In this document: positions 23,101 to 34,002 of the stretch, in pieces | How the letters are laid out: the number at the start of each line of letters is the position of its first letter | Numbering within the stretch: the first letter of the stretch is position 1 | From: Crotalaria pallida | Lineage: Eukaryota > Streptophyta > Magnoliopsida > Fabales > Fabaceae | NCBI GenBank assembly: GCA_037953625.1 | Contig: CM075652.1 | Coordinates: 34,404,501 to 34,468,500 of the forward strand | DNA: 64,000 nucleotides | Direction of reading: 5' to 3' | Made by a program: the position numbers and the translations under genes | Notes under the pieces: generated by a model | Told to the model about the DNA's origin: nothing | Databases searched by the model: none | Seen by the model: the letters and a program-made list of their open reading frames with translations, nothing else

Positions 23101-23560
23101 AAGTGATCTCCTTCTCTCTACGGACATCTTCCGGAAAGTACTTGCCCAGAAAACGACTCTTGAACAAGTCCCATGTAATCACCTGATTATCCGCCTCCAG
23201 ACCTCTCCGCATTTGCTGCCACCAATGTTCCGCTTCACTAGTCAGCATATATTGTGCCAGCAGAACCTTCTGATCCTCCGGTGGTGCCATAGTACTAAGG
23301 ATCTTCTCGATCTCTTGCAACCACAGCTGTGCACCAACGGGATTAAAGCCACCTTCGAACTTCTGCGGATCATTCTTCCTGAACCGCGCCAACCAATCAA
23401 TAGCCACTAGAGCTGGGGGTTGAGGAATCATTGCAGCTGCTGTTGCTGTTGCTGCTGCTGCAGCTGCTGCTGCGATGTTATTCCCCTGATCATGTTGCAT
23501 CTTAGCCATCTGCTCCAGAATAGCTCGGATCCCATCATTATCGATCCGTCTACCAGCCAT
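20117..23560 (-). CDS. R9 Gag-Pol, gag to integrase core (frameshifted end)
   Basis: This 1147-residue frame starts MAGRRIDNDG 178 bp after the primer site. In order: an alanine-rich N-terminal segment (about 29-43), Gag (about 55-235), a short atypical zinc finger CPHCGKRHRGDC (276-287), the classic CCHC knuckle CFKCGQPGHISLNC (298-311), aspartic protease DCGATHSFIS (about 370), RT with ILFVKKKDGSLRMCIDYRQLN, IDLRSGYHQIR and catalytic VIVFIDDILIYS (about 664-675), RNase H from YCDASKQGLG (about 814) to DALSRK, integrase HHCC (about 1029-1073) and the first catalytic D in AMDF. The protease motif has Cys after Asp where Ser or Thr is usual. The frame ends falsely at LLSCTSGT: one base appears missing near 20140, after which integrase continues in the overlapping frame 19179-20135. 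Gag and Pol are one frame, as in other Tekay elements. Confidence 0.95.
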   Translation of the reverse strand: MAGRRIDNDGIRAILEQMAKMQHDQGNNIAAAAAAAATATAAAMIPQPPALVAIDWLARFRKNDPQKFEGGFNPVGAQLWLQEIEKILSTMAPPEDQKVLLAQYMLTSEAEHWWQQMRRGLEADNQVITWDLFKSRFLGKYFPEDVRREKEITFLQLVQGNMSVGEYAAKFEDLIRYAGSYRDADERTKCIKFETGLRSEIQMAFEYQNISNLSQLINMTSTYEKSRKRRAAEKRSKNVQKTGGPIRGKSSVQRPGPYSQPRTGQAVSTFGPIPTCPHCGKRHRGDCWTLDPSKGPTCFKCGQPGHISLNCPKNAVKKEVNVAKVQRAVDNRVTRKGKVYTLDGEEVTDADELIRGTGYVNSIPCGILYDCGATHSFISSDCMKKLGLSAIEMPYKLSISTPTNSSVVTSTMCLDCPLRVLEREFKVNLICLPLTKLDIILGMDWMSRHHVLIDCHQKSITISDLSISALEMNEEAKISQIPVVCEFPEVFPPEIPGLPPNREVEFSIDLMPGAGPISIAPYRMAPPELEELKKQIEELLAKGLIRPSVSPWGAPILFVKKKDGSLRMCIDYRQLNAVTVKNKYPLPRIDDLLDQLRGAAIFSKIDLRSGYHQIRIREEDIPKTAFRSRYGHFEYVVMSFGLTNAPAIFMDYMNRIFRPYLDSFVIVFIDDILIYSKSPSEHAEHLRIVLQILKSKQLYAKLSKCSFWLNEVQFLGHVISEKGVAVDPSKVESVLKWERPKSITEIRSFLGMAGYYRRFIEGFSKLALPLTTLTRKGVPFEWSPECEGSFQELKKGLTSSPVLVLPDPTQSFVVYCDASKQGLGCVLMQQGQVIAYASRQLRQHEQNYPTHDLELAAVVFALKIWRHYLYGSKFEVFSDHKSLRYLFDQKELNMRQRRWMEFLKDYDFDLQYHPGKANVVADALSRKTLHVSNLMVKEMELIQEFSDLNLNMQVKEKSIVLEMLRVTNDLMGLIKERQADDVELQKLLEGASGNEEPDFVKGSDGIIRFRGRICVPMDFEVRRDILWEAHRTKMNFHPGATKMYQDLKRIYWWPKLKTDVADHVSHCLTCQKVKIEHQKPGGPLRSLEIPEWKWDSIAMDFVTGLPRTVGGCDSVWVVVDRLTKYAHFIPTHKKYTLENLLSCTSGT

Positions 23561-23717
23561 TCTGTTTAGTCATGCACAAGGCCGACAGTTAATGCTTAAT
23601 AGCATAGTTAACAATATAAACATCCTATCAATAGACACTAGACTCTAAACTGTAATTATCGATTACTCGCTTGGTGAGTAATCACTGGAGTAGCTCATAA
23701 CTCCAAAGGCCGAGGGA

Positions 23718-23734
23718 AACTGCTCTGATACCAT
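23718..23734 (-). other. R9 primer binding site, tRNA-iMet type
   Basis: On the minus strand it reads TGGTATCAGAGCAGTTT, four bases from the 5' LTR end. This is the standard initiator-methionine tRNA complement used by plant gypsy chromoviruses. Confidence 0.95.
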
Positions 23735-23738
23735 AAAA

Positions 23739-26569
23739 TGTAACACCTAAGTTTATTTACCCTTATATACCCTTAATTAAAAATAGCAACTTGAAAATTC
23801 CTTTTTTGACTCATGAATTGATTAGGAAAAACTCTTAATTACTTTTCTTTCATATGAAAATCTCCCGTCAAACGGACGGAGTTTCGTTTGTTTATTGGAC
23901 TTTTCCAAAAATTCCTGTTTTCCTGCAACCTGATAAACAATATTATTTTCACATAACAAAGCCTGCAAGGCTGTTCACATATATATACCAGCAAGTGCAC
24001 CTTCGTGCACGCATCAGAATCAAGTTTAAGACATCATAGTATCAGCATCAGAGTTAGCGAAAAATAAACAAGTTTTAGGAAATAAGTTTTTCCCCAAAAT
24101 AGACCCCTTCCCAAAAGGAGTCGTCCTGGGCCCCCAAAAAGCTATTTACATTTATATACAACAAAAATGATTCACATCATCGGGCCCAGGACATTCCCAT
24201 GTCCTACATCACTAAAGGTATCCTACTCTCCCTGTGAGGGAGAGTACTCCTGCTCGGCCTGATCCTGTGCAAACTCTTCCTCAGTACCTGTGGTGATAGT
24301 AAGGAGTGAGTATTACACATAAAATGGGGAGACAGTTTCCAAATAAGGCATAAGGTGGCACTAAGCCAAACACATATAACAAATCAATCACTTCATCATA
24401 ATAAGAGAAAATTCATCACAATTCAGTTTCACATATACATTAGTTCTCAAATCGATTTCATTTAACATTTTCTTCAGTCTTTTGTTGCTTATACATTTTA
24501 ATCATTTTCATATTCTTTTCAATCTGTCCCTGGTCACGACCTACTGCGTCTGCACTCCGGTGCACTCACGACTTACTGCGTCCGGGTAGGTTTCTCAATC
24601 CCCTGGTCACGACCTACTGCGTTCGCACCCCCGTGCGATAACGACTTATCTCAATCCCCTGGTCACGACCTACTGCGTTCGCACCCCCGTGCGATAACGA
24701 CTTACTGCGTCCGGGTAAGTATCTCAATCCCCTGGTCACGACCTACTGCGTTCGCACCCCCGTGCGATAACGACTTACTGCGTCCGGGTAAGTATCTCAA
24801 TCCCCTGGTCACGACCTACTGCGTTCGCACCCCCGTGCGATAACGACTTACTGCGTCTGGGTAAGTATCTCAATCCCCTGGTTGTGCCTGGGTATAATTC
24901 ATTCTCCCCTGGCTGAGCCTGGGTATATTTCATTTCGTTCTTTTCTCATTATCAATTCCTTAGTCAATTCTCTTACCAAAAATTAATCTCCACATTACAT
25001 GCTTCCATTAACCAATCATCACAATTATTTATTATAACTTGATTAACATGATTCAACATAATAACACATCTCAAAACATTAAACAACGTAAGCATTTAAA
25101 TCGTTAATTATCATCAAATAACAAATGAGCCATATCAACATCACATGATTTTCCCTAAGTTATAAATTCTAATTTAGCAATTATTCTATTCCATTTCAAC
25201 TTACACTAACACAAAAATCTTAGTACTCATTATGTACATATTGTAAACTAAACCCCAGAGTAAGGTAATACTCACTATAACCCACTCCTTACCTTAAATT
25301 TTTAAAGAGAAAATAGAACCTTAGTGAGCCCTAGCTCAAAATCTTGGAAACTTGAATTTCCTAAGTCTAGCTTGCCACCTCAACAAGGAAATGATGAAAT
25401 GTTGATATACCACCCTATTTGTGAGAGAACAAGAGGAACTACCTTTATCCTTGCCTTGGTTGGAGTTGGAAGGCATAAAACTCAATTCCTATATCATGAA
25501 GAGTGCAAGAATCCTAGGGTTTTAGAAAAAAATCCATGAACTAAGAAGAGTTTGAAATGGAAAGGGAATAACATCATTAAATAGAGCTAGCTTACCTTAA
25601 ATAAATGATGAAAATGAAAAACCAAAGAGTGAGAAGGTGGGTGTGATTCGTGTGCCAAGAGAGAGGAAGGAATGAAGCTCTAATCAACTTCCATGATGCA
25701 ACTTGATGAGCTTTGGTTGATTTTGGGTTAAGGTGCCCAAGAATCGAATGTGTTTTGGTGGTTTGATGATTGGAAATGTGATGAAGGTGGAGAGAAATGG
25801 ATGAAGGTGGTGAGTTGTTTTGGAGTTGAAAGGTGATGAAATGGTGTATTTTTAGTGCCTCTTGATCAGCCTAGGTCCTGCTGAAAATCGTGTGGCCATG
25901 AGGCCATGCTTTGCCTCCAAGTTTCAATTTGGACGCACCAGATCTGATCTGGTGCGTGACGCTCGCTTGGGCGAGCCCATTACTCGCGTGGGCGAGTCTT
26001 GGCACCAGCTGGTGCTGCTGGTGTGCGACGTGGGAGGCTGGTGCGTGCTGGTGGGGGCTCTGGCGCGCCAACACGAATTTCTGGTGCGCTGTTGCGTGCA
26101 TCCGCTTGCCTGGGCGAGTGGTGGGCTGGCCTGGGCGGGTTTTTCACTGAGTTATGCACCAAATGAACAGTGACTCGCCTGGGCGAGTGGTTCATGCGCT
26201 TGGGCGAGTTTCATGGTTTCAACCTTCGATTCGCCGTAACTTTTTCGTCGACCGTCGGATCGAGTTCAAATTTTTAGATATGCTTCTTTACCCCATAAAC
26301 TTCACATCCAACGGTGGAATTTATTTTCTTAGCTTCCTATAGTGAATTTCTAATTTTCTCTTTTCGGTTGATTTCTAACACTTAAAACGCCGATTTTACT
26401 CCCGATCTCGCTTATTTGACCCTGCCCAAAGCCATACATACCTTCTATACAACTCCTAGGACCTATATTCACCACCCACATATCTGGCAAAATTCATTAA
26501 ATCACTTTTCCAATTTTTCTAAGGTTTTTAGCATTTATTTCACTTAAAATCAAGGTTTAGGATGTTACA
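23739..26569 (-). mobile_element. R9 5' LTR (right copy), 2831 bp
   Basis: Near-identical to the left copy. Differences are informative: the second 73-bp unit (from about 24605) lacks 18 bp, and near 26100 this copy keeps a palindrome (CTTGC-CTGG-GCGAG, centre 26111.5) 21 bp from the next (CTGGC-CTGG-GCGGG, centre 26132.5), while the left copy has lost the left half of the first. Donor-like site plus 25287-25292, acceptor-like site plus 24288-24290. The minus-strand end adjoins the primer site. Confidence 0.95.
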
Positions 26570-26574
26570 CTACC

Positions 26575-27288
26575 CACAACCCAATTTAACTACTAAACCC
26601 AGTCCTAATATAGACCCCAACTATCCCTAACTCAAAGTGTGGAAAAGAGACACCTCTTACCTTAGAGGGAGATAGAGCCAACTTGAAGCTCCAAGAACCT
26701 TGAATCTACCCCGGATCTTCCTTGACTCCAGTTCTCTTTACCAATCTCTACTCCGTTCTTCAAGATTGGTGGAGAGAGAAAGAAGCCCTAGGAGAGAGAA
26801 AGAGACCCACGAGTGAGAGGGCTTGAGGGTGGAAATGGGTCTCATGAATATAGGCTTGTAAGGAGGGATTTTGGGTGGTTTATGGTGGGTGATGGTGGAT
26901 TGTGTGGAGGAGAGGGAGAGAAAAATGTATGAGAGGAGAGAGAGAGAGAAGTTCGAATCTCATGAAGGGAGAAGGAAGGAATCCATGGTCAAACCCTTAC
27001 TTGGAGTTGGAAAGGGAGAAAGTTGATGATGGGAATGGAAAGAGCCTCTTGCTCTTGGTTGAAAGAAGAAGAAGAATGGAATCCTAGAGGAGGAGGAGGA
27101 AGAATACGAAGAAGAGGAGAGGAAGAAGGGGTTGAGAGAGAGAAGATCGTGATTTTGATAAGGGAAGGGGGTGATGAGTGGCTGAAATAGGGAGATAAGG
27201 GGTGGAAATTACATTTTTGCCCCTTACTTTATTATTTTTTTTCTGCATACCTGAAGTGATCGATTACTTGCCCAAAGTAATCGATTAC
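26575..27288 (-). mobile_element. R8 3' LTR, segment 2
   Basis: It continues segment 1 after the CTACC duplication and matches 39066-39777 of the intact LTR. It contains the donor-like CTAAG|GTAAG site on the minus strand (near plus 26660), a GA-rich leader exon (26780-27140) and the first two GTAATCGATTAC palindromes before R10 cuts it. Confidence 0.88.
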
Positions 27289-28635
27289 TGTTGATGTGCC
27301 AGCAAGTGTATTGGGTCAACGAGTAATATAGTCTATGGAAGACCGAATATCGTCCCACAGTGAGTTGTGTTTTTAGTATATTTTCACCTTAATGTAATTA
27401 TAAATAAATCCTATAACTAAAAAGTTGTTTAAATTAAAATTCAGATTTGAACTATTAATTAACTAAAATAATTAATTGCTGAAATTAAATAAAAACTTGA
27501 GAAACTATGGGAGAAAGTGGTTAGGAACGTTGGTTTCATTGTAGGTTTCACTTATTCAACTATAATTTAGATTTTCCTTTAATTCATGGACAATTCCTCT
27601 CAAATAGCAATAATTAGATCTCTCTAACATTACCCTTTACTTTCTAAATGCTTAATCCTTGATCTCTCAACAAATTACAACAATGAAAATAATCTATTCA
27701 GCACAAGGGAATTACCAAGTCAATAATCATTTAATCATATCTCTATAACTAAACTGATTATACCGTTAATTGCAAGGCCTATTCAAAATTCCTAACTTTC
27801 GTTGGAATAAAGAGATCCAAAACATAAATTGATCAGGTTTACGTATGCAATAAAAACACAATTAACGCATGAATTAAAAACAGAAAAACACTAAATCATA
27901 AATTAAAATAAGTTACACCATACAAATTCACCGTGTTCCTAACACGAGGGTTTTAGTTACACATAGAAATAAGAAGAAGAGAAGACATGATAAGGAAATT
28001 CATAGACAAATTACCCCAAATTCTTCAATCTCCACTTGATCCAAAGTAATGCAATCTCCCTCTTCAAATCTAATTTCTGTTTTCTCCTCTAGTTGGCTGC
28101 CTAACCTAATTGAATTGGAGCAAAACTGATCCGGAAGTGGCCCAATTGGGCTTTCTCATGTATGACACTCAACTTCAGCCCTAATTTTGAGCAAGGCTAT
28201 TTCTGGAAAAGTTGTAGATCTTTTCCTTAGCTTTAAAATGATACCAAGATCGCCTTATTTGGATAAGCGTAGCTCAAGTTATGGCCAAAATACCTAGCAG
28301 CGTCACTTTCACGCGGTTTGCGCCCCTGGGGTGCATCCGTCCTCACGGACTGTTTTGGCCGCCCCGGACTCATCCAGACTCCGTTTTACTCCGTTCTTGG
28401 ACCATTTCGAAGCTCTTTTCATCCTCTATCCAAGTCCCTCAATATATTTTGCATTTATGCTCCATAAGTACCTGAAACATACCCAAAAAGGATCAAAACG
28501 TTCAAAGGGTTCAAAACTAAGAACTATTTTTAAGAATTAACAAAAAGTCCTACAAAATACTTGAGAAACAAGCTAAACACATAGTAAAAGGGAGTCAAAA
28601 TCATAATCAAATCACTATATATTGGACCCAAATCA
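27289..28635 (-). mobile_element. R10 3' LTR (left copy), 1347 bp
   Basis: Begins TGTTGATGTGCCAGCAAG and ends CCCAAATCA next to the minus-strand polypurine tract at 28636. A degenerate hairpin-like GCGCCCC-TGG-GGTGC is at about 28320; the right LTR keeps two better copies. No coding capacity. Confidence 0.9.
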
Positions 28636-28650
28636 CTCCCCCAAACTTAG
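28636..28650 (-). other. R10 polypurine tract
   Basis: CTAAGTTTGGGGGAG on the minus strand directly abuts the 3' LTR. The identical 15-mer recurs at 29881-29895 and a 13-base version at 30493-30505. Confidence 0.85.
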
Positions 28651-30625
28651 CATTTTGCATGTCCCAGGCAAAAGTAAAATAAAATTCTAAACAAAAGACA
28701 AACTCCCTAAATCAACATAAATACACCTCATCTAAGACTTCGACTCATGACTCCAACACATATTATCACAAACTATTTACACAATCACAAACTAATTAGA
28801 GTAACAAACCCAATCAGAACTCAGGACTAGTGAACACTCTCAACATCTCAAATGTTTCTCTCAAAAGTGTATAAGGGTAATATTTCATTTAAGCACACAA
28901 GTTCATCAATGATAAAGTGTTACCATATGTTTGACCATAGACCAAAATCGCCACTGAAATTATTGAAAGTATGCACAAATCAAAAGGTCTTATTTTTGGT
29001 TGTAATGGGGTCTGGCTAAAGTGTTAGGTGGGATAAAAGAAAGAAGAGATAAAACTAAGGGCTAAAATGCAAAGCAAATTTCCCTCAGAAATTATGAATG
29101 AGCACTAAGTAGTATTACAATGAATCACAACTCAATTCACAACTTTATTATTCTTCTCACTTTTCAATTTTCAATTCCTCTACTCTCTTCCTTTTCATAA
29201 TTTTAATTCTTTTTCAATTTTCTTTTTTTTTCATTGGAAGAGAAGTAGGATCATAACACTTTATTATTTTTTTTTTCTTTTCTTTTGCATCACATTCAAC
29301 TTAATTGCTCATCCAAAATTCCTAAGGTACTCACAAAGAACAATGCAATCAATTGCAGGGTACCAAAGAAAAATCATATATCATTATAAGGCTCAAAGTG
29401 GACAACTAAGGGAAAATGTATCAATGCAAAACATCTGAAGGCCTCAAAAACACATCCTAAGTGCCTTAATCATATTCATGCATGCAATCAATCATCAATT
29501 TTGAAATGGTCACAGGTCAAGTTCTAGAACAACAATACCAAAGTGAACACACTCATGAAAGAATAGGGGTCTCAATATCAGAATATTTCAATAATCAGAT
29601 ACCCCATCAATATAAGGCTCAAAACCTCACATGGCTAAAGTTAGTTCACTAATCACAAGTTCTGAAAGCATTTGTCAAAATAACCAGTTCACAACAGTAT
29701 TTACAGCTCAATCAAACAGAGTCAAAAGTCAATGAGTCTAAGTCCTAAACTAAGTATATACATGCATCATCAGAGAAAAAGTCCTAAGGTTAGAAAAATT
29801 ACCTACTCTTGCTAAGGACACAAACCAATACCAATATGGTAGAGAAAATTCAGATCTGAAAAAATTTTATTTTGTATGTCCTCCCCCAAACTTAGATGTT
29901 GGTTTGTCCTCAAGCAAACTAATCTAGCCTACACTATAAAATAAAAATTAAAACTACCCAAGAAAGCAGGACAATATTTTTGGTGAGATACAGGTCCTGG
30001 GGTGCAATATTGAAAAAAAAAATTGGGGCTAATGGGGTCTAAATCCTAAAAATACAAATCTATTCCTAAAATAAATATCCCCAAAAAAATAGAAAATAAA
30101 AAAAACGAAAATAAATAATAAAATAAAAAATCTATTCTAAAAATAATCCTAAGAAGATAAATCTAATCCTAAAAAGATAAAAACAAAATCCTAAAAAGAT
30201 ATAAAACTAATCTAATCCTAAAAGATAAGAATAAAAAATATCTATTGCTAAAAAAAATAAGATAAACATAAAAAAACTTCCTAGAGATAAAGATAAATCT
30301 AATCCTAAGAGATAAGATGGTAGAATCAGAATTTGACCCCAAAACTGAACTTTTGCACCCGTTAGACTTGTAGCTTCGTTTTTTTTTAAACGAACACTAA
30401 AAACTATTCTCCTAAACTAAAATCAACTAATAATTGGAGTTAGGAACTTACCTTTGTTACACAGCTTTTTCTATTGATGCACATGGAGGAATTCCCCCAA
30501 ACTTATTTACCCGTGTCACATGAACAACTAAAAGTAGTGCTGGAAAGCACCTCATTAGTAGTTACTTATAGAAAATTCCAACTCCTTATTCACTAAATAA
30601 AAAAAAATAAACAAAACCCACACTA
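28651..30625 (-). other. R10 internal non-coding region
   Basis: About 2 kb without a credible frame. It is A/T-rich, with A-rich low-complexity repeats of AATCCTAAAAAGATAA type at 30040-30310, and two extra polypurine-tract-like motifs. Confidence 0.75.
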
Positions 30626-31393
30626 CTACATAATTACAACGAATCCACCAGGATCCCAAATTCTATGGCTCAACTCCCATGTGATATAGGAATAACAAGT
30701 TACTCCCATGTCCCATGGGTATGAGCAGGGATGATGATGAAATAAGGACATTTTGAAAAGAAATTTAAACCCACCAGGGTCAAAAGGTACATTCCTTACA
30801 TCATGCATCATCTTAGAACATTTGCCTTTTTCCCCATTCATGAAGGTGTAAATTTCATGAACTAGGAAAACAAAATTTTTAGGATCTTTATTCATCCCTG
30901 TGTACAACAATGACTCATGTTGATGTTTTGGAAAAACATCATACAAACTCAAGGGTAGAACATAATTGAAAAATTTTGAATTGTCCACACATGCTAAGGA
31001 TTTAACACAATTTTTAAGTTCAGAAAATTCAGCACGCAAGGATGAGTCAAATTTTTCTACTATTATTCTATCCTCATCTGTTTTGTTTTGTTTCAACTCT
31101 TCTTTCTCATGATGCACCTCAATTTCTTTTTCTTCTTCAAAATTTTGAGAGAGGTTAGTACTTAAGTCTTCCTTAATGGAGAACTCTTGTACCAACTTTT
31201 CTATGAAAGATTTCTTATATAATTTTTCAATCTTATACTTTTGTACTTCCCATATGACAGATTTCTTATACGCATTGAAATACAATTCCTCAATCTCATA
31301 AATCGAGGTGTTTGCATCATAAGTAAGAGGAGATGAATTCAAAACAAAATTAAAAAAATTTAACTCTATACGAGGCATTATTGTACATTTCAA
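30626..31393 (-). CDS. R10 internal ORF, 255 aa, unknown function
   Basis: The only substantial frame in R10, starting MKCTIMPRIELNFF 81 bp after the primer site, where gag normally begins. It is rich in Lys/Glu with a charged middle (about residues 85-115, EEEKEIEVHHEKEELKQNK) that could be a coiled coil, and an aromatic/Cys/His-rich end with two copies of DPGGF (in FDPGGFKF and WDPGGFVV). I see no zinc knuckle, protease or polymerase motif. It may be a degraded gag or a protein peculiar to this non-autonomous group. The uninterrupted frame suggests it is either young or selected. Confidence 0.55.
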   Translation of the reverse strand: MKCTIMPRIELNFFNFVLNSSPLTYDANTSIYEIEELYFNAYKKSVIWEVQKYKIEKLYKKSFIEKLVQEFSIKEDLSTNLSQNFEEEKEIEVHHEKEELKQNKTDEDRIIVEKFDSSLRAEFSELKNCVKSLACVDNSKFFNYVLPLSLYDVFPKHQHESLLYTGMNKDPKNFVFLVHEIYTFMNGEKGKCSKMMHDVRNVPFDPGGFKFLFKMSLFHHHPCSYPWDMGVTCYSYITWELSHRIWDPGGFVVIM

Positions 31394-31473
31394 TGAAAAA
31401 CAGACAAAGAAAAATAAACATAGAATTTACTAATTACTACACTAAGTACCAAAAATAAACTAAAGAAAACTAC

Positions 31474-31491
31474 TCCCCGGCAACGGCGCCA
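31474..31491 (-). other. R10 primer binding site, tRNA-Asp type
   Basis: Minus strand TGGCGCCGTTGCCGGGGA, six bases from the 5' LTR, is the aspartate-tRNA complement characteristic of Athila/Tat-lineage plant elements. It sets R10 apart from the iMet-primed elements around it. Confidence 0.9.
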
Positions 31492-31497
31492 AAAACT

Positions 31498-33631
31498 TGT
31501 TGATGTTCCAGCAAGTGTACTGGGTCAACGAGTAATATAGTCTATGGAAGACCGAATATCGTCCCACAACGAGTTGTGTTTTTAGTATATTATCACCTTA
31601 ATGTAATTATAAATAAATCCTATAACTAAAAAGTTGTTTAAATTAAAATTCAGATTTGAACTATTAATTAACTAAAATAATTAATTGCTGAAATTAAATA
31701 AAAACTTGAGAAACTATGGGAGAAAGTGGTTAGGAACGTTGGTTTCATTGTAGGTTTCACATATTCAACTATAATTTAGATTTTCCTTTAATTCATGGAC
31801 AATTCCTCTCAAATAGCAATAATTAGATCTCTCTAACATTACCCTTTACTTTCTAAATGCTTAATCCTTGATCTCTCAACAAATTACAGCAATGAAAATA
31901 ATCTATTCAGCACAAGGGAATTACCAAGTCAATAATCATTTAATCATATCTCTATAACTAAACTGATTATACCGTTAATTGCAAGACCTATTCAAAATTC
32001 CTAAATTTCGTTGGAATAAAGAGATCCAAAACATAAATTGATCAGGTTTATGTATGCAATAAAAACACAATTAACGCATGAATTAAAAACAGGGAAACAC
32101 TAAATCATAAATTAAAATAAGTTACACCATACAAATTCACTGTGTAGCTAACACGAGGGTTTTAGTTACACATAGAAATAAGAAGAAGAGAAGACATGAT
32201 AGGGAAATTCATAGACAAATTATTGGGTCAACGAGTAATATAGTCTATGGAAGACCGAATATCGTCCCACAGGGAGTTGTGTTTTTAGTATATTTTCACC
32301 TTAATGTAATTAAAAATAAATCCTGTAACTAAAATGTTGTTTAAATTAAAATTCAGATTTGAAACTAATGATTAACTAAACTAATTAATTGCTGAAATTA
32401 AATAAAAACTTGAGAACTATGGGAGAAAGTGGTTAGGAACGTTGGTTGCATTGTAGGTTTCACTTATTCAACTATAATTTAGATTTTCCTTTAATTCATG
32501 GACAATTCCTCTCAAATAACAATAGTTAGATCTCTCTAACATTACCCTTATTCTCTAAATACTTAATCCTTCATCTCTCAACAAATTACAATATTAGAAA
32601 ATATCATATTCAGCACAAGGGAATTACCAAGTCAATAATCATTTAATCATATCTCTATAACTAAACTGATTATACCGTTAATTGCAAGGCCTATTCAAAA
32701 TCCTAACTCTCGTTACGAATTAAGAAATCCAAAACATAAATTGATCAGGTTTACGTATGCAATAAAAACACAATTAACGCATGAATTAAAAAAAGGAAAA
32801 CACTAAATCATACAAATTCACCGTTTTCTTAACACGAGGGTTTTAGTTACACATAGAAATAAGAAGAAGAGAAGACATGATAGGGAAATTCATAGAAAAA
32901 TTACCCCAAATTCTTCAATCTCCGCTTGATCCAAAGTAATGCAATCTCCCTCTTCAAATCTAATTTCTGTTTTATCCTCTAGTTGGCTGCCTAACCTAAT
33001 TCTAAATATGCATATTTAAAAGATAAAACTAATCCTAATTGAATTGGAGCAAAACTGATCCAGAAGTGGCCCAATTGGGCTTTCTCATGTTTGACACTCA
33101 ACTTCGGCCCTGGTTTTGATCCTGAAGATGAACGAATTTGAGCAAGCCTATTTCTGGAAAAGTTGTAGATCTTTTCCTTAGCTTTAAAATGATACCAAGA
33201 TCGCCTTATTTGGATAAGCTTAGCTCAAGTTATGGCCAAAATACCTAGCAGCGTCACTTTCACGCGGTTTGCGCGCCTGGGGCGCATCCGTCCTCACGCC
33301 TGGGGCGCGCACGGTACTGCACAATTTCAGTACGCGCGTCCCGGACCGTTTTGGCCGCCCCGGACTCATCCGGACTCCGTTTTACTCCGTTCTTGGACCG
33401 TTTCGAAGCTCTTTTCATCCTCTATCCAAGTCCATCAATATATTTTGCATTTAAGCTCCATAAGTACCTGAAACATACCCAAAAAGGATCAAAACGTTCA
33501 AAGGGTTCAAAACTAAGAACTATTTCTAAGAATTAACAAAAAGTCCTACAAAATACTTGAGAAACAAGCTAAACACATAGTAAAAGGGAGTCAAAATCAT
33601 ATTTAAATCACTATATATTGGACCCAAATCA
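31498..33631 (-). mobile_element. R10 5' LTR (right copy) with internal tandem duplication
   Basis: Positions 31498-32222 match the first ~725 bp of the left LTR. From about 32223 the sequence restarts at ATTGGGTCAACGAG, about 20 bp into the LTR, and runs to the true end at 33631. The second copy has diverged from the first by scattered substitutions and carries extra segments near 33001 and 33290, including two GCC-TGG-GGC hairpins (33273-33285 and 33297-33307). Confidence 0.88.
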
Positions 33632-33636
33632 ATTAC

Positions 33637-34002
33637 TTTGCTAAAATAATCGATTGCTTCCTCCAATTAATTGATTATTTTTGCAGCATCATACAATCAC
33701 CAGAGCACTGGTAATCGATTACTTTGCCTCCAAGTAATCGATTACCACCTGAAATAATCGATTATCTCCTTAAGAGTAATCGATTACAATTGATGCAACA
33801 TCAAAGAGATTCTACCAGAGAGCTTGTAATCGATTACTTCCCCACAAGGTAATCGATTACTTTGGTCAGGACTCCTATTTTGACAAATTCTAACTCTAAG
33901 ACCTTACTCTTAACTCCTACCCATGATTTCCTATGGTTTTCCTCATAAATTCTAACTTAGGTCTTCCTAGTTAAACTTGGAATTAAAATTTGGGATGTTA
34001 CA
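33637..34002 (-). mobile_element. R8 3' LTR, segment 3 (U3 end)
   Basis: Carries the remaining palindromes of the GTAATCGATTAC array and ends GGGATGTTACA against the R8 polypurine tract. It matches 39777-40144. Confidence 0.92.

Larger units (their letters stand above)
16363..26569 (-). mobile_element. R9 nearly intact Tekay-like gypsy element, TSD CTACC
   Basis: A 10.2-kb minus-strand element with LTRs at 16363-19191 and 23739-26569, both starting TGTAACACC and ending GGATGTTACA, and a perfect duplication CTACC at 16358-16362 and 26570-26574. Order on the minus strand is 5' LTR, tRNA-iMet primer site, gag-pro-RT-RNase H-integrase-chromodomain, polypurine tract, 3' LTR. The LTRs differ by few substitutions plus indels in tandem repeats, so it inserted recently compared with its neighbours. 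The one clear lesion in the coding region is a frameshift in integrase. Confidence 0.96.
27289..33631 (-). mobile_element. R10 non-autonomous LTR element, tRNA-Asp primer, TSD ATTAC
   Basis: A 6.3-kb minus-strand element inserted in the palindrome array of R8. Ends are TGTTGATGTG and CCCAAATCA, with duplication ATTAC at 27284-27288 and 33632-33636. The left LTR (27289-28635) is 1347 bp. The right LTR region (31498-33631) is longer because its first ~725 bp are repeated. The internal region has one 255-codon frame of unknown function and no pol domain. The primer site is the TGGCGCCGTTGCCGGGG type used by Tat/Athila elements. Confidence 0.92.
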
